From Ruminococcus sp. (GTDB lineage Bacteria > Bacillota > Clostridia > Oscillospirales > Acutalibacteraceae): a DNA stretch of 64,000 bases. Made by a program: the position numbers and the translations under genes. The stretch spans positions 1-64,000 of the forward strand of contig JAFUIK010000031.1 in NCBI GenBank assembly GCA_017473955.1, given 5' to 3'. Below the pieces are notes generated by a model. The model made no database searches, was not told where the DNA came from, and saw only the letters and a program-made list of their open reading frames with translations. This document shows positions 1 through 8,599 of the stretch, one piece after another. Position 1 is the first letter of the stretch; each line of letters starts with the position of its first letter.

Positions 1-38
1 AGCGTTCGTCCTGAGCCAGGATCAAACTCTCTAAAAAT
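1..38 (-). rRNA. rrs: 16S rRNA, 5' end only (runs off the left edge)
   Basis: The reverse complement of the first 30 bases is the universal 16S 5' region (AGAGTTTGATCCTGGCTCAG followed by GACGAACGCT). Only the first ~38 nt of the gene are in the window; the mature 5' end is placed by analogy with other bacteria and could be off by several bases. The gene is transcribed leftwards, away from oriC. Confidence 0.95.
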
Positions 39-332
39 TGTATGTTAAGACCGTAGTCTTAAAATCATTTTTAGAGCTTGTTCTGCTCAAAATTAAACAC
101 TTGCGTGTTGTCCGCAATCTCTCGATTGCTTACTGATGTTTTTTAGTGTCATCTCACTTGTAATTCTTGAGTTCTTTTACTCAAAGTAATTACGGGTTCT
201 CACTTACTATTTCGTTGTTTAATTTTCAAGGTCCTTTTGTTCGCAATCAACAAAACTCACACCCGAATTTCTGTAATATTTCACAGTGTTTTCGAGGTTT
301 TTCGTGCGTCCGTTTTTCGCGGAACATTTGGT
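39..332 (-). other. rRNA operon leader, non-coding
   Basis: About 295 nt separate the rrn promoter from the 16S 5' end. No open reading frame with a ribosome binding site is seen. The stretch contains a CCTTGAAAATTAAACAA-type sequence (minus strand near 215-235) of the kind common in Firmicutes rRNA leaders and spacers, and would carry the processing stems and antitermination signals, which I did not map base by base. Confidence 0.6.
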
Positions 333-361
333 ATTATATAATAATAAAACGCAAAAGTCAA
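333..361 (-). promoter_or_regulatory. Sigma-A promoter of the rRNA operon
   Basis: On the minus strand TTGACT (361-356) is separated by exactly 17 nt from TATAAT (338-333). It faces the 16S gene. A near-consensus promoter is expected for rrn. Confidence 0.85.
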
Positions 362-459
362 CCCTTTTTCGCAAAAAAATTCAATTATTTTTTATCTTTT
401 TTTGAGCCACCAAATGTTGACCACTTTTTCTTTTTAGCCACTATATATAGACCTCATTA

Positions 460-489
460 TTGACACGCGTAAATACTTGCTGTTATAAT
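460..489 (+). promoter_or_regulatory. Sigma-A promoter for the zinc-ribbon gene pair
   Basis: TTGACA (460-465) and TATAAT (484-489) with an 18-nt spacer, about 30 nt ahead of the first start codon. It diverges from the rRNA promoter at 333-361. Confidence 0.8.
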
Positions 490-521
490 GTTCCTATACT
501 GTTATATAAGGTGGTATGATT

Positions 522-1424
522 ATGGCTTTTTGTATGAAATGCGGTAAAGAATTTCCCGATAACGCTAACTTCTGCCCTGAGTGTGGAACCAAGAAAGACA
601 CTACCCCTAATATTCAAAGCTCTGCAGTTAAATCTAAAAAGCAGCGGCGTCCGCTTAGCACCGGCGGATTAATTGCAATTATTGTCACCATAGCCGTTAT
701 ACTTATGATTATAATCGGTGTTGTTATTTGGGCGATTGTAGATGCGTACTATGACAACAAATATGAGTACTTGCAATATTCTGAGAATAATGCCGAGGAG
801 TTTGATATCGACGATGATGACAACTCCGCTGACCCACTCAGCGTGATGTGCGATTATGCCGGAGATATTGTCGAAGAAATCACAGAGGACAAAAACTATG
901 TCGCATACGGATTGCAAGAGTCCTGTGCTGTACTCACTGATTCTAACGCTGACGATATTTACGAGCTTTACGTAGTTTATAATCAAAAAATCGACAGCGT
1001 TATTCACGCTAAAGCTGAAGTTTGGACCTTACAGCCTGACAACAAACAGCTTTTGCTGACAGAAACTCTTTACACGGAGATAGGCGGTAATACAGGTACA
1101 CTCGGTGTTTATGCTAACGCAGGAGAAATTTTTGTCGGAGTCGAAAAAGGCAGACCTGACGGTTCGGGCTTTAACGATTCTTCCGTTTTCACACCGCTTA
1201 ATAAGCTCGGTAACATAAAAACCGAAGCTAATGAATTCACTTCAAGCGGTAGTTATGCCCCAAACAGCAAGGCTACATATAAAATAGATGGCAAAACCGT
1301 CAGTGAAACCGAGTACAACACTCAGTACGATGCTTACTACGAATTGTTTTCCATACCTGATAACGCAAGCAACAGTGCTATGGTTATGACAATAGATGAA
1401 TTCCTCACCATTTACGGTGACTAA
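522..1424 (+). CDS. Zinc-ribbon single-pass membrane protein
   Basis: The product is 300 aa. It starts with a double CxxC zinc ribbon (Cys4, Cys7, Cys18, Cys21), then a basic linker, one transmembrane helix at about residues 50-72, and an acidic extracellular domain of unknown fold. The start at 522 is preferred over the ATG at 516 because AAGGTGG (508-514) sits 7 nt upstream of 522 and too close to 516. A second zinc-ribbon membrane gene follows after 16 nt, so the two are probably one operon. Proteins of this layout are common in gut Firmicutes; the function is not known. Gene call sure, role unknown. Confidence 0.85.
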   Translation: MAFCMKCGKEFPDNANFCPECGTKKDTTPNIQSSAVKSKKQRRPLSTGGLIAIIVTIAVILMIIIGVVIWAIVDAYYDNKYEYLQYSENNAEEFDIDDDDNSADPLSVMCDYAGDIVEEITEDKNYVAYGLQESCAVLTDSNADDIYELYVVYNQKIDSVIHAKAEVWTLQPDNKQLLLTETLYTEIGGNTGTLGVYANAGEIFVGVEKGRPDGSGFNDSSVFTPLNKLGNIKTEANEFTSSGSYAPNSKATYKIDGKTVSETEYNTQYDAYYELFSIPDNASNSAMVMTIDEFLTIYGD

Positions 1425-1440
1425 TCAAGGAGGACAATAT

Positions 1441-2598
1441 ATGCAAAATTTTCAGACTAACTTCAACCCTTTTTATCAGAACGTGGCGATAATCAAAAGC
1501 TATTTCAAAAAGCCTGTTATTCTGACGCAAGGCATACTGTACATAGTATCGGCTATTTTATCTGTCGTTTCCACCTTTGTAATGATGCCTGCGATGAATA
1601 ACTACTTCAATATGTTCCTGAGTATTCCTGAAATTGCACAGGATATGACAGCTTCTGAGGCACGGTTCTTCAACTCATTTATGTCTGTGTATACTAATAT
1701 AATAGTATTTGCTTCTTTAATTCCAAGCATTATTATGATAGGCTTAACAGCAGCCGCTTTCCTTATTATATATAAGAAAAGTAAAAACGATGACCCAGCC
1801 TCTACTCCTAAAACAGGTGTTACAATTCTCTTTGTGTTATCAATAGTTCAGCTCATACCGATTATCATCGCAAGTGCAATCCTGCTACTTGCAATTCTAC
1901 TTTTGATAGTTGAGAGCATTATTACAAGCTCAAGCGGTGCTGACGAAGCCGCTCTTCTTTGGGTTCTAACTATCATCTACACATTTATTTTTGGCGGTAT
2001 GATAGCAATCTTCCTGTTATACTTCATAAATCAGGTAAGATTCTATAAATCTGTACTCAACAGCCTTACAACTGTTAACCTGTCATACAAAGGTGCAGGT
2101 ATCTTCGGTGTGTTCAGCATAATATACGGTGTAATCACTGCGATGAGCTCACTGTCATCTTTCTCGATAACTCCTATACTAAACGCTATGACAGAGCTTG
2201 AGCCTGAAATCGTATTTGTGGTCGATATGTTTGGCACATTAACACCCGTATTTATGTTCTCTGCGGTCACTTCAATCTTTACAGCGGCAATCACTGTTAT
2301 CAGTGGTATCATCGCACTCGGATATAAAAAACACATCAAAAGCTACACAGAAGGCTTTTCCGATTACACAACAAGCGAGCAAAATGCAGGATTTGTCGGC
2401 GATTTTGTAATGGATACGCCCCCTGTTCAAGAGTCACATCCGACACATCAATCCGCCCCACAGATAAACGAATCAAAGTTTGAGCCTGTTGTATTCAACG
2501 ATAACTCACCAATCAAACAGAACACCTACTGTCCACGTTGCGGAACTCCTGCAAAAGAGGGAGATGTATTCTGCAACGCTTGCGGCACAAAACTTTAA
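1441..2598 (+). CDS. Multi-pass membrane protein with C-terminal zinc ribbon
   Basis: The product is 385 aa with about six hydrophobic segments and a C-terminal double CxxC zinc ribbon (YCPRCG... FCNACG) in the last 25 residues, the reverse order of its upstream neighbour. AAGGAGG at 1427-1433 fixes the start at 1441; an upstream in-frame codon at 1396 lies inside the previous gene and has no such site. The TAA stop is part of a REP-like repeat (TAAGCGTCCGAGG). Function unknown; the ribbon probably faces the cytoplasm and binds a partner. Confidence 0.85.
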   Translation: MQNFQTNFNPFYQNVAIIKSYFKKPVILTQGILYIVSAILSVVSTFVMMPAMNNYFNMFLSIPEIAQDMTASEARFFNSFMSVYTNIIVFASLIPSIIMIGLTAAAFLIIYKKSKNDDPASTPKTGVTILFVLSIVQLIPIIIASAILLLAILLLIVESIITSSSGADEAALLWVLTIIYTFIFGGMIAIFLLYFINQVRFYKSVLNSLTTVNLSYKGAGIFGVFSIIYGVITAMSSLSSFSITPILNAMTELEPEIVFVVDMFGTLTPVFMFSAVTSIFTAAITVISGIIALGYKKHIKSYTEGFSDYTTSEQNAGFVGDFVMDTPPVQESHPTHQSAPQINESKFEPVVFNDNSPIKQNTYCPRCGTPAKEGDVFCNACGTKL

Positions 2599-2650
2599 GC
2601 GTCCGAGGCTCGCAGCCTTTTAAATCCTAATGTGACCGAGCTCTCGCGTT
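2596..2650 (+). repeat. REP-like repeat, copy 1 (contains the stop codon)
   Basis: Begins TAAGCGTCCGAGG, whose TAA is the stop codon of the preceding gene, followed by a small hairpin (AGGCT/AGCCT) and a tail ending CTCTCGCG. It closely matches the copy at 3441-3495 and more loosely the copies at 3289, 19612 (minus) and 61880 (minus). Confidence 0.75.
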
Positions 2651-2681
2651 AATAAATCAAGATACGTTATAACACAACAAA

Positions 2682-2704
2682 AGCCACAGCAAAAAGCTGT
2701 GGCT
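2682..2704. terminator. Bidirectional hairpin terminator
   Basis: AGCCACAGC / GCTGTGGCT with a 5-nt A-rich loop, A-rich on the left and T-rich on the right, between convergent genes ending at 2598 and 2721. Confidence 0.75.
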
Positions 2705-2720
2705 TTACATTTATATTGAT

Positions 2721-3215
2721 TTAAAACTTTGAAAACTCTTCAATAATATCAGAATAGTCATATGTGCTTGTTGCGACGTAAAGCATAGCATACTTACCGC
2801 TACTTGATACAACACCCTTTACATCTTCGATGCCGAGCACCTTGTATGTCTCGTCATTTGAAAAAGCGGTGAGAATCTTCTCTGCCTCGTCAGGAGTTGC
2901 GGTAACATCGAACTCGTAGAATTCAACAAAATTGGTTGTATCAATCTTATATCTAACACCCTGCTTCGCACCGATGAGCTCAGCCTGCATCTCGGTTTTA
3001 TCGCCATCCTTTTTGCTGATGAGCTCAAGCTCTTTTAAATAATCCTGCATACCGTTGAAATCTTTTTTGTACTTGTTGATGTCAACATCAGGAGCCTGTG
3101 TAGCCTCGGTTGAAACGGTATCACCATTGAGCTTTGTGCCATCAGTACCGATAGAGCAACCAGCAAGCGATACAATAAGTAAAATCGAAAGTAATATAGC
3201 AACTAATCTTTTCAT
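2721..3215 (-). CDS. Small lipoprotein of unknown function
   Basis: The product is 164 aa with a lipoprotein signal peptide: MKR start, hydrophobic core, and lipobox LAGC with the modified Cys at residue 20. The mature part has a Thr-rich linker and then an alpha/beta-looking domain of about 130 residues that I do not recognise. Start supported by a GGAGGAAAATA-type Shine-Dalgarno on the minus strand. It stands alone, convergent with the membrane protein gene on its left. Expected location is the outer face of the membrane. Confidence 0.8.
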   Translation of the reverse strand: MKRLVAILLSILLIVSLAGCSIGTDGTKLNGDTVSTEATQAPDVDINKYKKDFNGMQDYLKELELISKKDGDKTEMQAELIGAKQGVRYKIDTTNFVEFYEFDVTATPDEAEKILTAFSNDETYKVLGIEDVKGVVSSSGKYAMLYVATSTYDYSDIIEEFSKF

Positions 3216-3288
3216 TATTTTCCTCCGTAAAATGTAATACGGCTATTATACGCTATTTTACTTTTTATTTCAAGTATTGTATAATATT

Positions 3289-3495
3289 TAAGCGTCCGAG
3301 TGTTCGAGCCTTTTAAATCTTAATGTGATCGTGCTCTCGCGTTAAAAAATTAAAGAGTTCATATATTCTTTGATTTTAGCAAGAGAGCAAGGAACAGCAG
3401 AGATTTGAAAGAGATGCGAGAACAAACGAGGCGTGATATCTAAGCGTCCGAGGCTCACAGCCTTTCAAATCTTAATGTGACTGAGCTCTCGCGTC
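3289..3495 (+). repeat. REP-like repeat pair, copies 2 and 3
   Basis: Two direct copies begin TAAGCGTCCGAG at 3289 and 3441, 152 nt apart. Copy 3 matches copy 1 almost base for base. The segment just before copy 3 ends GGCGTGATATC, like the GGCGAGATATT before copy 5 (25834) and CGTGATATT in the 57-kb pair. This fills most of the 305-nt gap between the genes at 3215 and 3521; no gene is seen here. Confidence 0.75.
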
Positions 3496-3520
3496 AAAAA
3501 CATATATCCAGAGGTATATT

Positions 3521-4231
3521 ATGAAACACATCTGCTCTGTGATGCGTAATGCAATAGACACATACAATATGATAGAAGAAAACGACAGGATAGCAGTCGG
3601 TGTATCAGGCGGTAAGGATAGTATGGTACTGCTTTACGGCTTGCACCTTCTGTCAAAATACTATCCCAAAAGCTTCAGCGTTGTTGCCGTTACCGCTGAC
3701 CCGTGCTTTGAAAACAAGGACTCGGACTTCTCGGTTATAGAAGAGTTTTGTAATAAAAATGGTATAGAATACCACATCAAACGCACCGAGCTGTACAATG
3801 TAGTTTTTGTAGACAGAGAGGAAAAAAATCCCTGCTCACTCTGTGCCAGAATGCGTAGAGGAATACTCCACGATATGGCAAAAGCCTATAATTGTAACAA
3901 AATAGCTTTAGGCCACCACAAGGATGATGCAGTCGAAACTTTTCTGATGAATTTGCTCCAAGGCGGTGTAATAGGATGTTTTTCGCCTGTAACATACCTT
4001 TCAAACAAAGACATAACAATGATAAGACCGATGATTACACTCGATGAAAATGAGGTTGAAAACGCGTGTACAAGAAACGCTCTGCCACTGTGTAAAAGCA
4101 ACTGTCCTGTTGACAAAACAACAGTAAGAGAGGAAACAAAAACACTGATTAAAACACTCGAGCGTGACTACCCTGCACTCAAAAACAAAATCATCCACGC
4201 TATGAAAAAAGACAATATTAGCAACTGGTAA
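3521..4231 (+). CDS. TtcA-like tRNA 2-thiolation PP-loop ATPase
   Basis: The product is 236 aa. It has the PP-loop ATP-binding motif SGGKDS near residues 30-35, a CSLC pair near residue 105 and a second cysteine region (CKSNC) near the C-terminus. This is the TtcA/TilS-like layout, in which the enzyme adenylates a tRNA base and exchanges oxygen for sulfur, usually 2-thiocytidine at position 32. Cytoplasmic, probably with an iron-sulfur cluster bound by the cysteines. It is shorter than E. coli TtcA (about 311 aa), so the exact substrate is open. GAGGT upstream supports the start. Monocistronic, with its own terminator. Confidence 0.8.
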   Translation: MKHICSVMRNAIDTYNMIEENDRIAVGVSGGKDSMVLLYGLHLLSKYYPKSFSVVAVTADPCFENKDSDFSVIEEFCNKNGIEYHIKRTELYNVVFVDREEKNPCSLCARMRRGILHDMAKAYNCNKIALGHHKDDAVETFLMNLLQGGVIGCFSPVTYLSNKDITMIRPMITLDENEVENACTRNALPLCKSNCPVDKTTVREETKTLIKTLERDYPALKNKIIHAMKKDNISNW

Positions 4232-4248
4232 ACGAATCATAAATGTTC

Positions 4249-4272
4249 AAGCTCCCTCTCAAATAGGGAGCT
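4249..4272. terminator. Intrinsic terminator after the TtcA-like gene
   Basis: AAGCTCCCT / AGGGAGCTT hairpin with a 6-nt loop followed by TTTT. It lies between convergent genes and may serve both. Confidence 0.85.
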
Positions 4273-4288
4273 TTTTTAATCAACGCGT

Positions 4289-5323
4289 TTAATCAAGAAC
4301 GTAAACTGTTACATTTCGTCTGCCGAAATTGATACACTCGTCATACGTTGACATATATAAATCGACTAAAGCCGAGCCTGACATCAACGCACCACCTGTA
4401 TCAACCGCAGTAGCATAGCCGTAGGTGTAGCCATCAGCCACAATATAGAGCTTAGAGCCGTATGGAATCACATTTGGGTTGACCGCTACTCCGCCAACAT
4501 AAGCAGGAACACCTGTTGCCGTTAACGCACCTGCTGAAGCCGTATACGCTGTCGCTGAGCCTGTGAGAACCCGTGAATAAGACAAGCCCTCAATCACACC
4601 ACCTGAATCCGTACCGTCCGACTGCGTCTGGCTACCGATGCCAAAAACATCCTCAACCTCCGCTGTGCCCTTTAACACTATCTGTGTTTCAGGCTCAAAA
4701 ACAATAGTTTCAATTTTTCCCGATACACCACAATACTCACCATTTACATATTTATATGTAGTGGTGATTTTTTTCGTGCCGTTCTTACCCTCTGACTTAA
4801 TCTCTTCAAAACCCTTCGGGTAATCCTCGCTATACTCAAAGCTTGTGTCAAATTCAATCTCATTGTATACGCTCTTTTTTGAGTAAGTCACCTCATCAAT
4901 ATCAACACTCATACCCTCATACACTTCGTTTGTAATCGGCACAGAGCAAACATCGTTTTTGTTTAGTACAATTTCAGCCTTATCCAAAGCATCCTTTACC
5001 GTACCGCCTGTTAAAAGCACAACGTTCGACTCTTCGTGATAATCAATCTGCACAGGAAACGCTCTAAGCACATCAATGTATATCGCATTTGAGCTGTCCT
5101 TTCTTTGAACCTCATCAGCGTGCTGTAAAGACACCTGTGCTTTCGACAGAATACTTTCCGTCGAGGTTGAGTATGTTCTTAATCTTAGTTCACGCTCTCC
5201 GTCTGTGAGATAAACATCTTTAATAAAATTCACAGTAAAAAGCGATGCAGTAAATACTACAGCTAAAGACAGCACAAAAGCTGTCACACGATTTAACTTC
5301 AATTTACGTTTCAGTTTTGGCAT
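4289..5323 (-). CDS. Cell-wall hydrolase-like protein with DUF348, G5 and 3D domains
   Basis: The product is 344 aa. An N-terminal membrane anchor or signal (about residues 12-32) is followed by ubiquitin-like DUF348 segments, a G5 domain (about 150-215), a short Gly/Ser linker and a C-terminal 3D domain (about 255-344) with the motifs ATAYTASAG, PYGSKLYI and AVDTGGA, including the conserved Asp residues. B. subtilis YabE and clostridial relatives share this order and act as surface lytic transglycosylases related to resuscitation-promoting factors. AAGGAGG 5 nt upstream fixes the start at 5323 rather than at 5374. Extracellular. A sigma-A promoter lies at 5373-5401. Confidence 0.88.
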   Translation of the reverse strand: MPKLKRKLKLNRVTAFVLSLAVVFTASLFTVNFIKDVYLTDGERELRLRTYSTSTESILSKAQVSLQHADEVQRKDSSNAIYIDVLRAFPVQIDYHEESNVVLLTGGTVKDALDKAEIVLNKNDVCSVPITNEVYEGMSVDIDEVTYSKKSVYNEIEFDTSFEYSEDYPKGFEEIKSEGKNGTKKITTTYKYVNGEYCGVSGKIETIVFEPETQIVLKGTAEVEDVFGIGSQTQSDGTDSGGVIEGLSYSRVLTGSATAYTASAGALTATGVPAYVGGVAVNPNVIPYGSKLYIVADGYTYGYATAVDTGGALMSGSALVDLYMSTYDECINFGRRNVTVYVLD

Positions 5324-5372
5324 AACTGCCTCCTTTCCAGACAGCGAATCTAACCCGCCATCTATGTGCCAC

Positions 5373-5401
5373 ATTATACAAAGCGTGGGCTAAGCGGTCA
5401 A
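5373..5401 (-). promoter_or_regulatory. Sigma-A promoter of the G5/3D gene
   Basis: Minus strand TTGACC (5401-5396), 17-nt spacer, TATAAT (5378-5373). A GTGGG/CCCAC imperfect hairpin covers about 5383-5416. The rest of the gap to 5592 holds no gene. Confidence 0.8.
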
Positions 5402-5597
5402 AACGCCTTTCCCACACTAATTTATGCACATTACACAAGTGGATATGCCTTATGATGTGCAAATCAACATAAGCTTTGGCAGAAAAGGAAGAGTAAGGGA
5501 AAGCCTTTGTGATAACTTTAGAAATACAGCGTGCGGGATATTTTGGAAACACAGAAAAGTTTTGCTAATACATCTTAAACTTTACACAAACAAAAAT

Positions 5598-5618
5598 CCC
5601 CGAACAAAACGTTCGGGG
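5598..5618 (-). terminator. Terminator of rplM-rpsI
   Basis: CCCCGAAC / GTTCGGGG, 8-bp stem with a 5-nt loop, followed on the minus strand by ATTTTTGTTTG. Confidence 0.9.
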
Positions 5619-5639
5619 AAATTGATAGACAATATGAAA

Positions 5640-6041
5640 TTATCTCTTACTAAACTGTGGAGCACGTCTAGCTGCCTTGAGACCGTATTTCTTACGCTCC
5701 TTCATACGTGGGTCACGTGTTAAGAAGCCAGCCTTCTTGAGGGTAGCTCTTAAAGCGTCTGAATCGTACTGAAGAAGTGCTCTTGAAATACCGTGACGGA
5801 TTGCACCAGCCTGACCTGTAACGCCACCGCCGGAAACACGGCAAACTACGTCGAACTTCTCGCCTGTTTCTGTTAAAGCGAGAGGCTGTCTAACGATGAG
5901 CTTGAGTGTTTCAAGACCAAAATAATCGTCGATATCTCTGTCGTTGATTGTGATTTTACCAGTACCCTGATAGAGTCTTACTCTAGCAACAGAAGACTTT
6001 CTTCTGCCTGTACCGTAAAAATATGGTGCCTTATCGTACAT
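5640..6041 (-). CDS. rpsI: 30S ribosomal protein S9
   Basis: The product is 133 aa with the S9 features: the [14 protein letters not shown] stretch near residues 11-24, the [19 protein letters not shown] core, and the basic C-terminal tail ending FSKR that reaches the decoding centre and contacts P-site tRNA. It follows rplM after 17 nt, the standard L13-S9 operon. No departure from the family's usual length (about 130 aa). Confidence 0.98.
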   Translation of the reverse strand: MYDKAPYFYGTGRRKSSVARVRLYQGTGKITINDRDIDDYFGLETLKLIVRQPLALTETGEKFDVVCRVSGGGVTGQAGAIRHGISRALLQYDSDALRATLKKAGFLTRDPRMKERKKYGLKAARRAPQFSKR

Positions 6042-6058
6042 TTAAACTGCCTCCCTTC

Positions 6059-6487
6059 TTAAATTTCAAACATCTCAGGCTTCTGAGCCTCGTGAACGTG
6101 CTCTGAACCTGCGAAAAGTCTTAATCTGAGCATAGCTGCTCTGCCGATTGTGTTAGATGGAACCATACCCTTAACTGCGAGCTCCATAGCCTTCTCAGGA
6201 CGTGTAGCCATAAGTGTTGAGTAAACTGTTTCCTTCATATGGCCGACATAACCTGTATGACGGTACCATTTTTTCTGCTCGAGTTTCTTACCTGTGAGGA
6301 CAGCATCCTTACAGTTTATGATGATAACGTGGTCGCCGCAATCAACATGTGGTGTGAATGTTGCCTTGTGCTTGCCTCTTAAGAGAACAGCAGCCTGAGC
6401 AGCAACTCTACCGAGTGGCTTGCCTGCAGCATCAATGATGTACCACTTGCGTTCAACCTCGCCTTTTTTAGCCATAAAAGTTGACAT
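6059..6487 (-). CDS. rplM: 50S ribosomal protein L13
   Basis: The product is 142 aa, the same length as E. coli L13. Recognisable stretches include RKWYIIDAAGKPLGRVA, LLRGKHKATFTPHVDCGD and KWYRHTGYVGHMK. The ATG at 6487 is chosen because GGAGG lies about 8 nt upstream; the in-frame ATG at 6502 overlaps that site. An early-assembly 23S rRNA-binding protein. First gene of the rplM-rpsI operon. Confidence 0.98.
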   Translation of the reverse strand: MSTFMAKKGEVERKWYIIDAAGKPLGRVAAQAAVLLRGKHKATFTPHVDCGDHVIIINCKDAVLTGKKLEQKKWYRHTGYVGHMKETVYSTLMATRPEKAMELAVKGMVPSNTIGRAAMLRLRLFAGSEHVHEAQKPEMFEI

Positions 6488-6529
6488 AGCGATTTCCTCC
6501 ATATTTATAGATTTCTTTTGTGCCTAGTG

Positions 6530-6558
6530 ATAATACCATTATTAAAAACTAAAGTCAA
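6530..6558 (-). promoter_or_regulatory. Sigma-A promoter of rplM-rpsI
   Basis: Minus strand TTGACT (6558-6553), 17-nt spacer, TATTAT (6535-6530). The resulting leader is only about 35 nt, too short for a typical L13 leader RNA. Confidence 0.75.
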
Positions 6559-6892
6559 CACTTTTTTATAACTTTTTTAATTTACAATATCACTTGCTTT
6601 AAAATGCTCCGTTTTTCTTTAAAATGCTCTTGTTTTCTAATTTGCCATTTTTAGATATTAATTTATATATATACGAAAAAACCCTGATTATATCCCATTT
6701 TTGGCAAACCGCTCTTTGTAAGGACTTTGTAATCGAATAATAACGATACATTAATATAAGCCTTCTTGCAGTTGTACATTTAAAACACATCAGATATTAT
6801 TTACATTCAATTCATACTTTGTTAACCCGAATTTACAAATTTCTTCATAATCGCGTGGTATGATGAGTACAAATTAAAGGGAGGTGATAAAT
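6559..6892. other. Intergenic stretch without a gene
   Basis: AT-rich. A 63-codon frame on the minus strand (6599-6790) has no ribosome binding site and no recognisable product. Near the right end TGGTATGAT (6856-6864) looks like an extended -10 element for the UspA-like gene, without a good -35. Confidence 0.5.
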
Positions 6893-7318
6893 ATGACTCT
6901 AAGCAAGAAGCCGTCTGTGCTTGTTTGTGTAACAGGGCAGTACGATTGTGACCGCCTTATAAACGTTGGTTTTGAAAAGGCTGTCGAGTTTGGCTACGAA
7001 CTCCACGTATTGTGTGTACATACACCCGTGAGCAACGCGTCGTTGCTAAGCGACGAAATCGAATACCTTTATCAAACAGCAAAACGCCTTTGTGCGGATA
7101 TGACGATTGCTTTCAACGAAAATGCTCCACAAACCGCAGCCGACTTCGCGAAAAAGATTAACGCAAAGCTCATAATCACAGGAATACCTGACAACAGACC
7201 TTTCGGTTTTGTCGAGACCTTGGGTGAGCTTGTGCGAAAAATCCCGATAACTATGGTAACAAAGCAAAGCGAGTGCCTTTTGTACAACAGCGATTGTACT
7301 CTCAAGGTACCTGCTTAA
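6893..7318 (+). CDS. UspA-like / KdpD USP-domain protein
   Basis: The product is 141 aa with a Rossmann-like universal stress protein fold: a hydrophobic first strand (PSVLVCVTGQYDCDRLI), a middle strand (YELHVLCVHTP) and a C-terminal Gly-containing strand (AKLIITGIPDN). It resembles the stand-alone Usp domain of the sensor KdpD more than classical UspA. The start at 6893 is set by AGGGAGGTGAT immediately upstream; the GTG at 6884 lies inside that site. Probably a cytoplasmic nucleotide-binding protein; partner unknown. Confidence 0.75.
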   Translation: MTLSKKPSVLVCVTGQYDCDRLINVGFEKAVEFGYELHVLCVHTPVSNASLLSDEIEYLYQTAKRLCADMTIAFNENAPQTAADFAKKINAKLIITGIPDNRPFGFVETLGELVRKIPITMVTKQSECLLYNSDCTLKVPA

Positions 7319-7394
7319 GAGAAACAACTAAAACAGTGTTGCAACTTACTGTTGCATCATATAAACATATAATCAATATAAAGTTTGCACAAAA

Positions 7395-7420
7395 AAGTCC
7401 TGCTCATTTTTGCGGGACTT
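7395..7420 (+). terminator. Terminator after the UspA-like gene
   Basis: AAGTCCTGC / GCGGGACTT, 9 bp including one G-T pair, followed by TTTTGTTTTT. Confidence 0.85.
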
Positions 7421-7537
7421 TTTGTTTTTCTATGTATAAATATGTATCGAAATTTTTCAAAACCTCTTTATTATCCCAAATGTTTGTGTTATACTCTACT
7501 CAAAGGAAATTTATACAATTTTGAGAGGTGTATATAT

Positions 7538-8485
7538 ATGTATACAGTAGGTATTGATTTAGGCGGTACAAACATAGTAGCAGGCGTTGTAGACGGTGAG
7601 TACAACATTATCGCAAGAGCCGAGTGTAAAACTGCTATCCCACGTCCTGAGTCCGACGTTTGCGACTCAATGGCAGCTATAGTTAAAGAAGCAGTAAGAA
7701 AAGCAAAGCTCAAGATGGACGATATTGATTACATCGGAATCGGTGTACCTGGTGCTGTTAATCCTGACACAGGTATCGTTGAAACCTGCCCTAACCTGCT
7801 CTTTAAAAACTGGGACATCAGAAAGATGATGAACGACAGAACAGGCAAATATATCAAAATCGAGAACGACGCTAACGCAGCCGCTCTTGGCGAGTTCTTA
7901 GCTGGCTCAGCAAAGGGTTGCAGAAACGCAGTTGCTATCACCTTAGGCACTGGCGTCGGCGGTGGTATTATCGTTGACGGTAAAATCTACTCCGGCTCTA
8001 ACTACGCAGGTGCTGAGCTTGGTCATATGGTTATCGTTAAAGACGGCAAAGAGTGCGGTTGTGGCAGAAAGGGCTGTTGGGAAGCATACGCATCTGCTAC
8101 AGCTCTCATCAATATGACAAAGGACGCTATCCGTAACGAAAAGCCTGAATTCTCATATATGCTCAACTTATGCGAGGGCGACATCAATAACGTAAACGGT
8201 AAAACACCATTCGATGCTATGATGGCAGGCGACCCTACAGGTACAGCGGTTGTCAATGAGTACATCAGCTATCTTGCTTGCGGTATTGTTAATGTTATTA
8301 ATATTTTCCAGCCAGACGTACTTTGTATCGGTGGCGGTGTTAGCCGTCAGGGCGACAATCTCTTAAACCCTGTTCGTGCTATCGTTGAAGCTGAGCGTAT
8401 CACAAAGCACAATGAAAAGCAGACATACATCTGTGCCGCAACTTTAGGTAACGATGCTGGAATCATCGGTGCGGCAAAAATCTGA
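7538..8485 (+). CDS. glcK: ROK-family glucokinase
   Basis: The product is 315 aa. It has the phosphate-binding motif GIDLGGTN at residues 5-12, the sugar/ATP core (ENDANAAALGEF), and the ROK zinc-binding signature CGCGRKGCWEAYAS. ROK glucokinases phosphorylate glucose to glucose-6-phosphate with ATP. The start at 7538 is chosen from the match to the family N-terminus (MYTVGIDLGGT) and the GAGAGGTG site 8 nt upstream; the frame is open further up to 7385 but runs through a terminator. Cytoplasmic, monocistronic. TGTTATACT near 7490 may be an extended -10. Confidence 0.93.
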   Translation: MYTVGIDLGGTNIVAGVVDGEYNIIARAECKTAIPRPESDVCDSMAAIVKEAVRKAKLKMDDIDYIGIGVPGAVNPDTGIVETCPNLLFKNWDIRKMMNDRTGKYIKIENDANAAALGEFLAGSAKGCRNAVAITLGTGVGGGIIVDGKIYSGSNYAGAELGHMVIVKDGKECGCGRKGCWEAYASATALINMTKDAIRNEKPEFSYMLNLCEGDINNVNGKTPFDAMMAGDPTGTAVVNEYISYLACGIVNVINIFQPDVLCIGGGVSRQGDNLLNPVRAIVEAERITKHNEKQTYICAATLGNDAGIIGAAKI

Positions 8486-8553
8486 TAGGCACATTATTAA
8501 AACTTAATCTGTATAACAAAGGTCGTTGTGGGAAAACGCAATAACCTTATTTA

Positions 8554-8586
8554 GATTAAACTACAATTGGTTATACTAGTTTAATC
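8554..8586. promoter_or_regulatory. Inverted-repeat operator over the XRE gene promoter
   Basis: GATTAAACTA (8554-8563) and TAGTTTAATC (8577-8586) form a perfect 10-bp inverted repeat with a 13-nt spacer. The -10-like TATACT (8572-8577) lies inside it and the Shine-Dalgarno GGAGG follows at once. A dimeric HTH repressor binding here would block its own gene; the repeat could also fold as an mRNA hairpin next to the ribosome site. Confidence 0.65.
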
Positions 8587-8599
8587 GGAGGATGAAACG

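Noticed and set aside
167..463. 98-codon frame over the rRNA leader
   Set aside because: It runs against the rRNA transcript and across its promoter, has no ribosome site, and gives a low-complexity Phe/Ser-rich product.
6599..6790. 63-codon minus-strand frame between rplM and the UspA-like gene
   Set aside because: No ribosome site, no promoter, no recognisable product.
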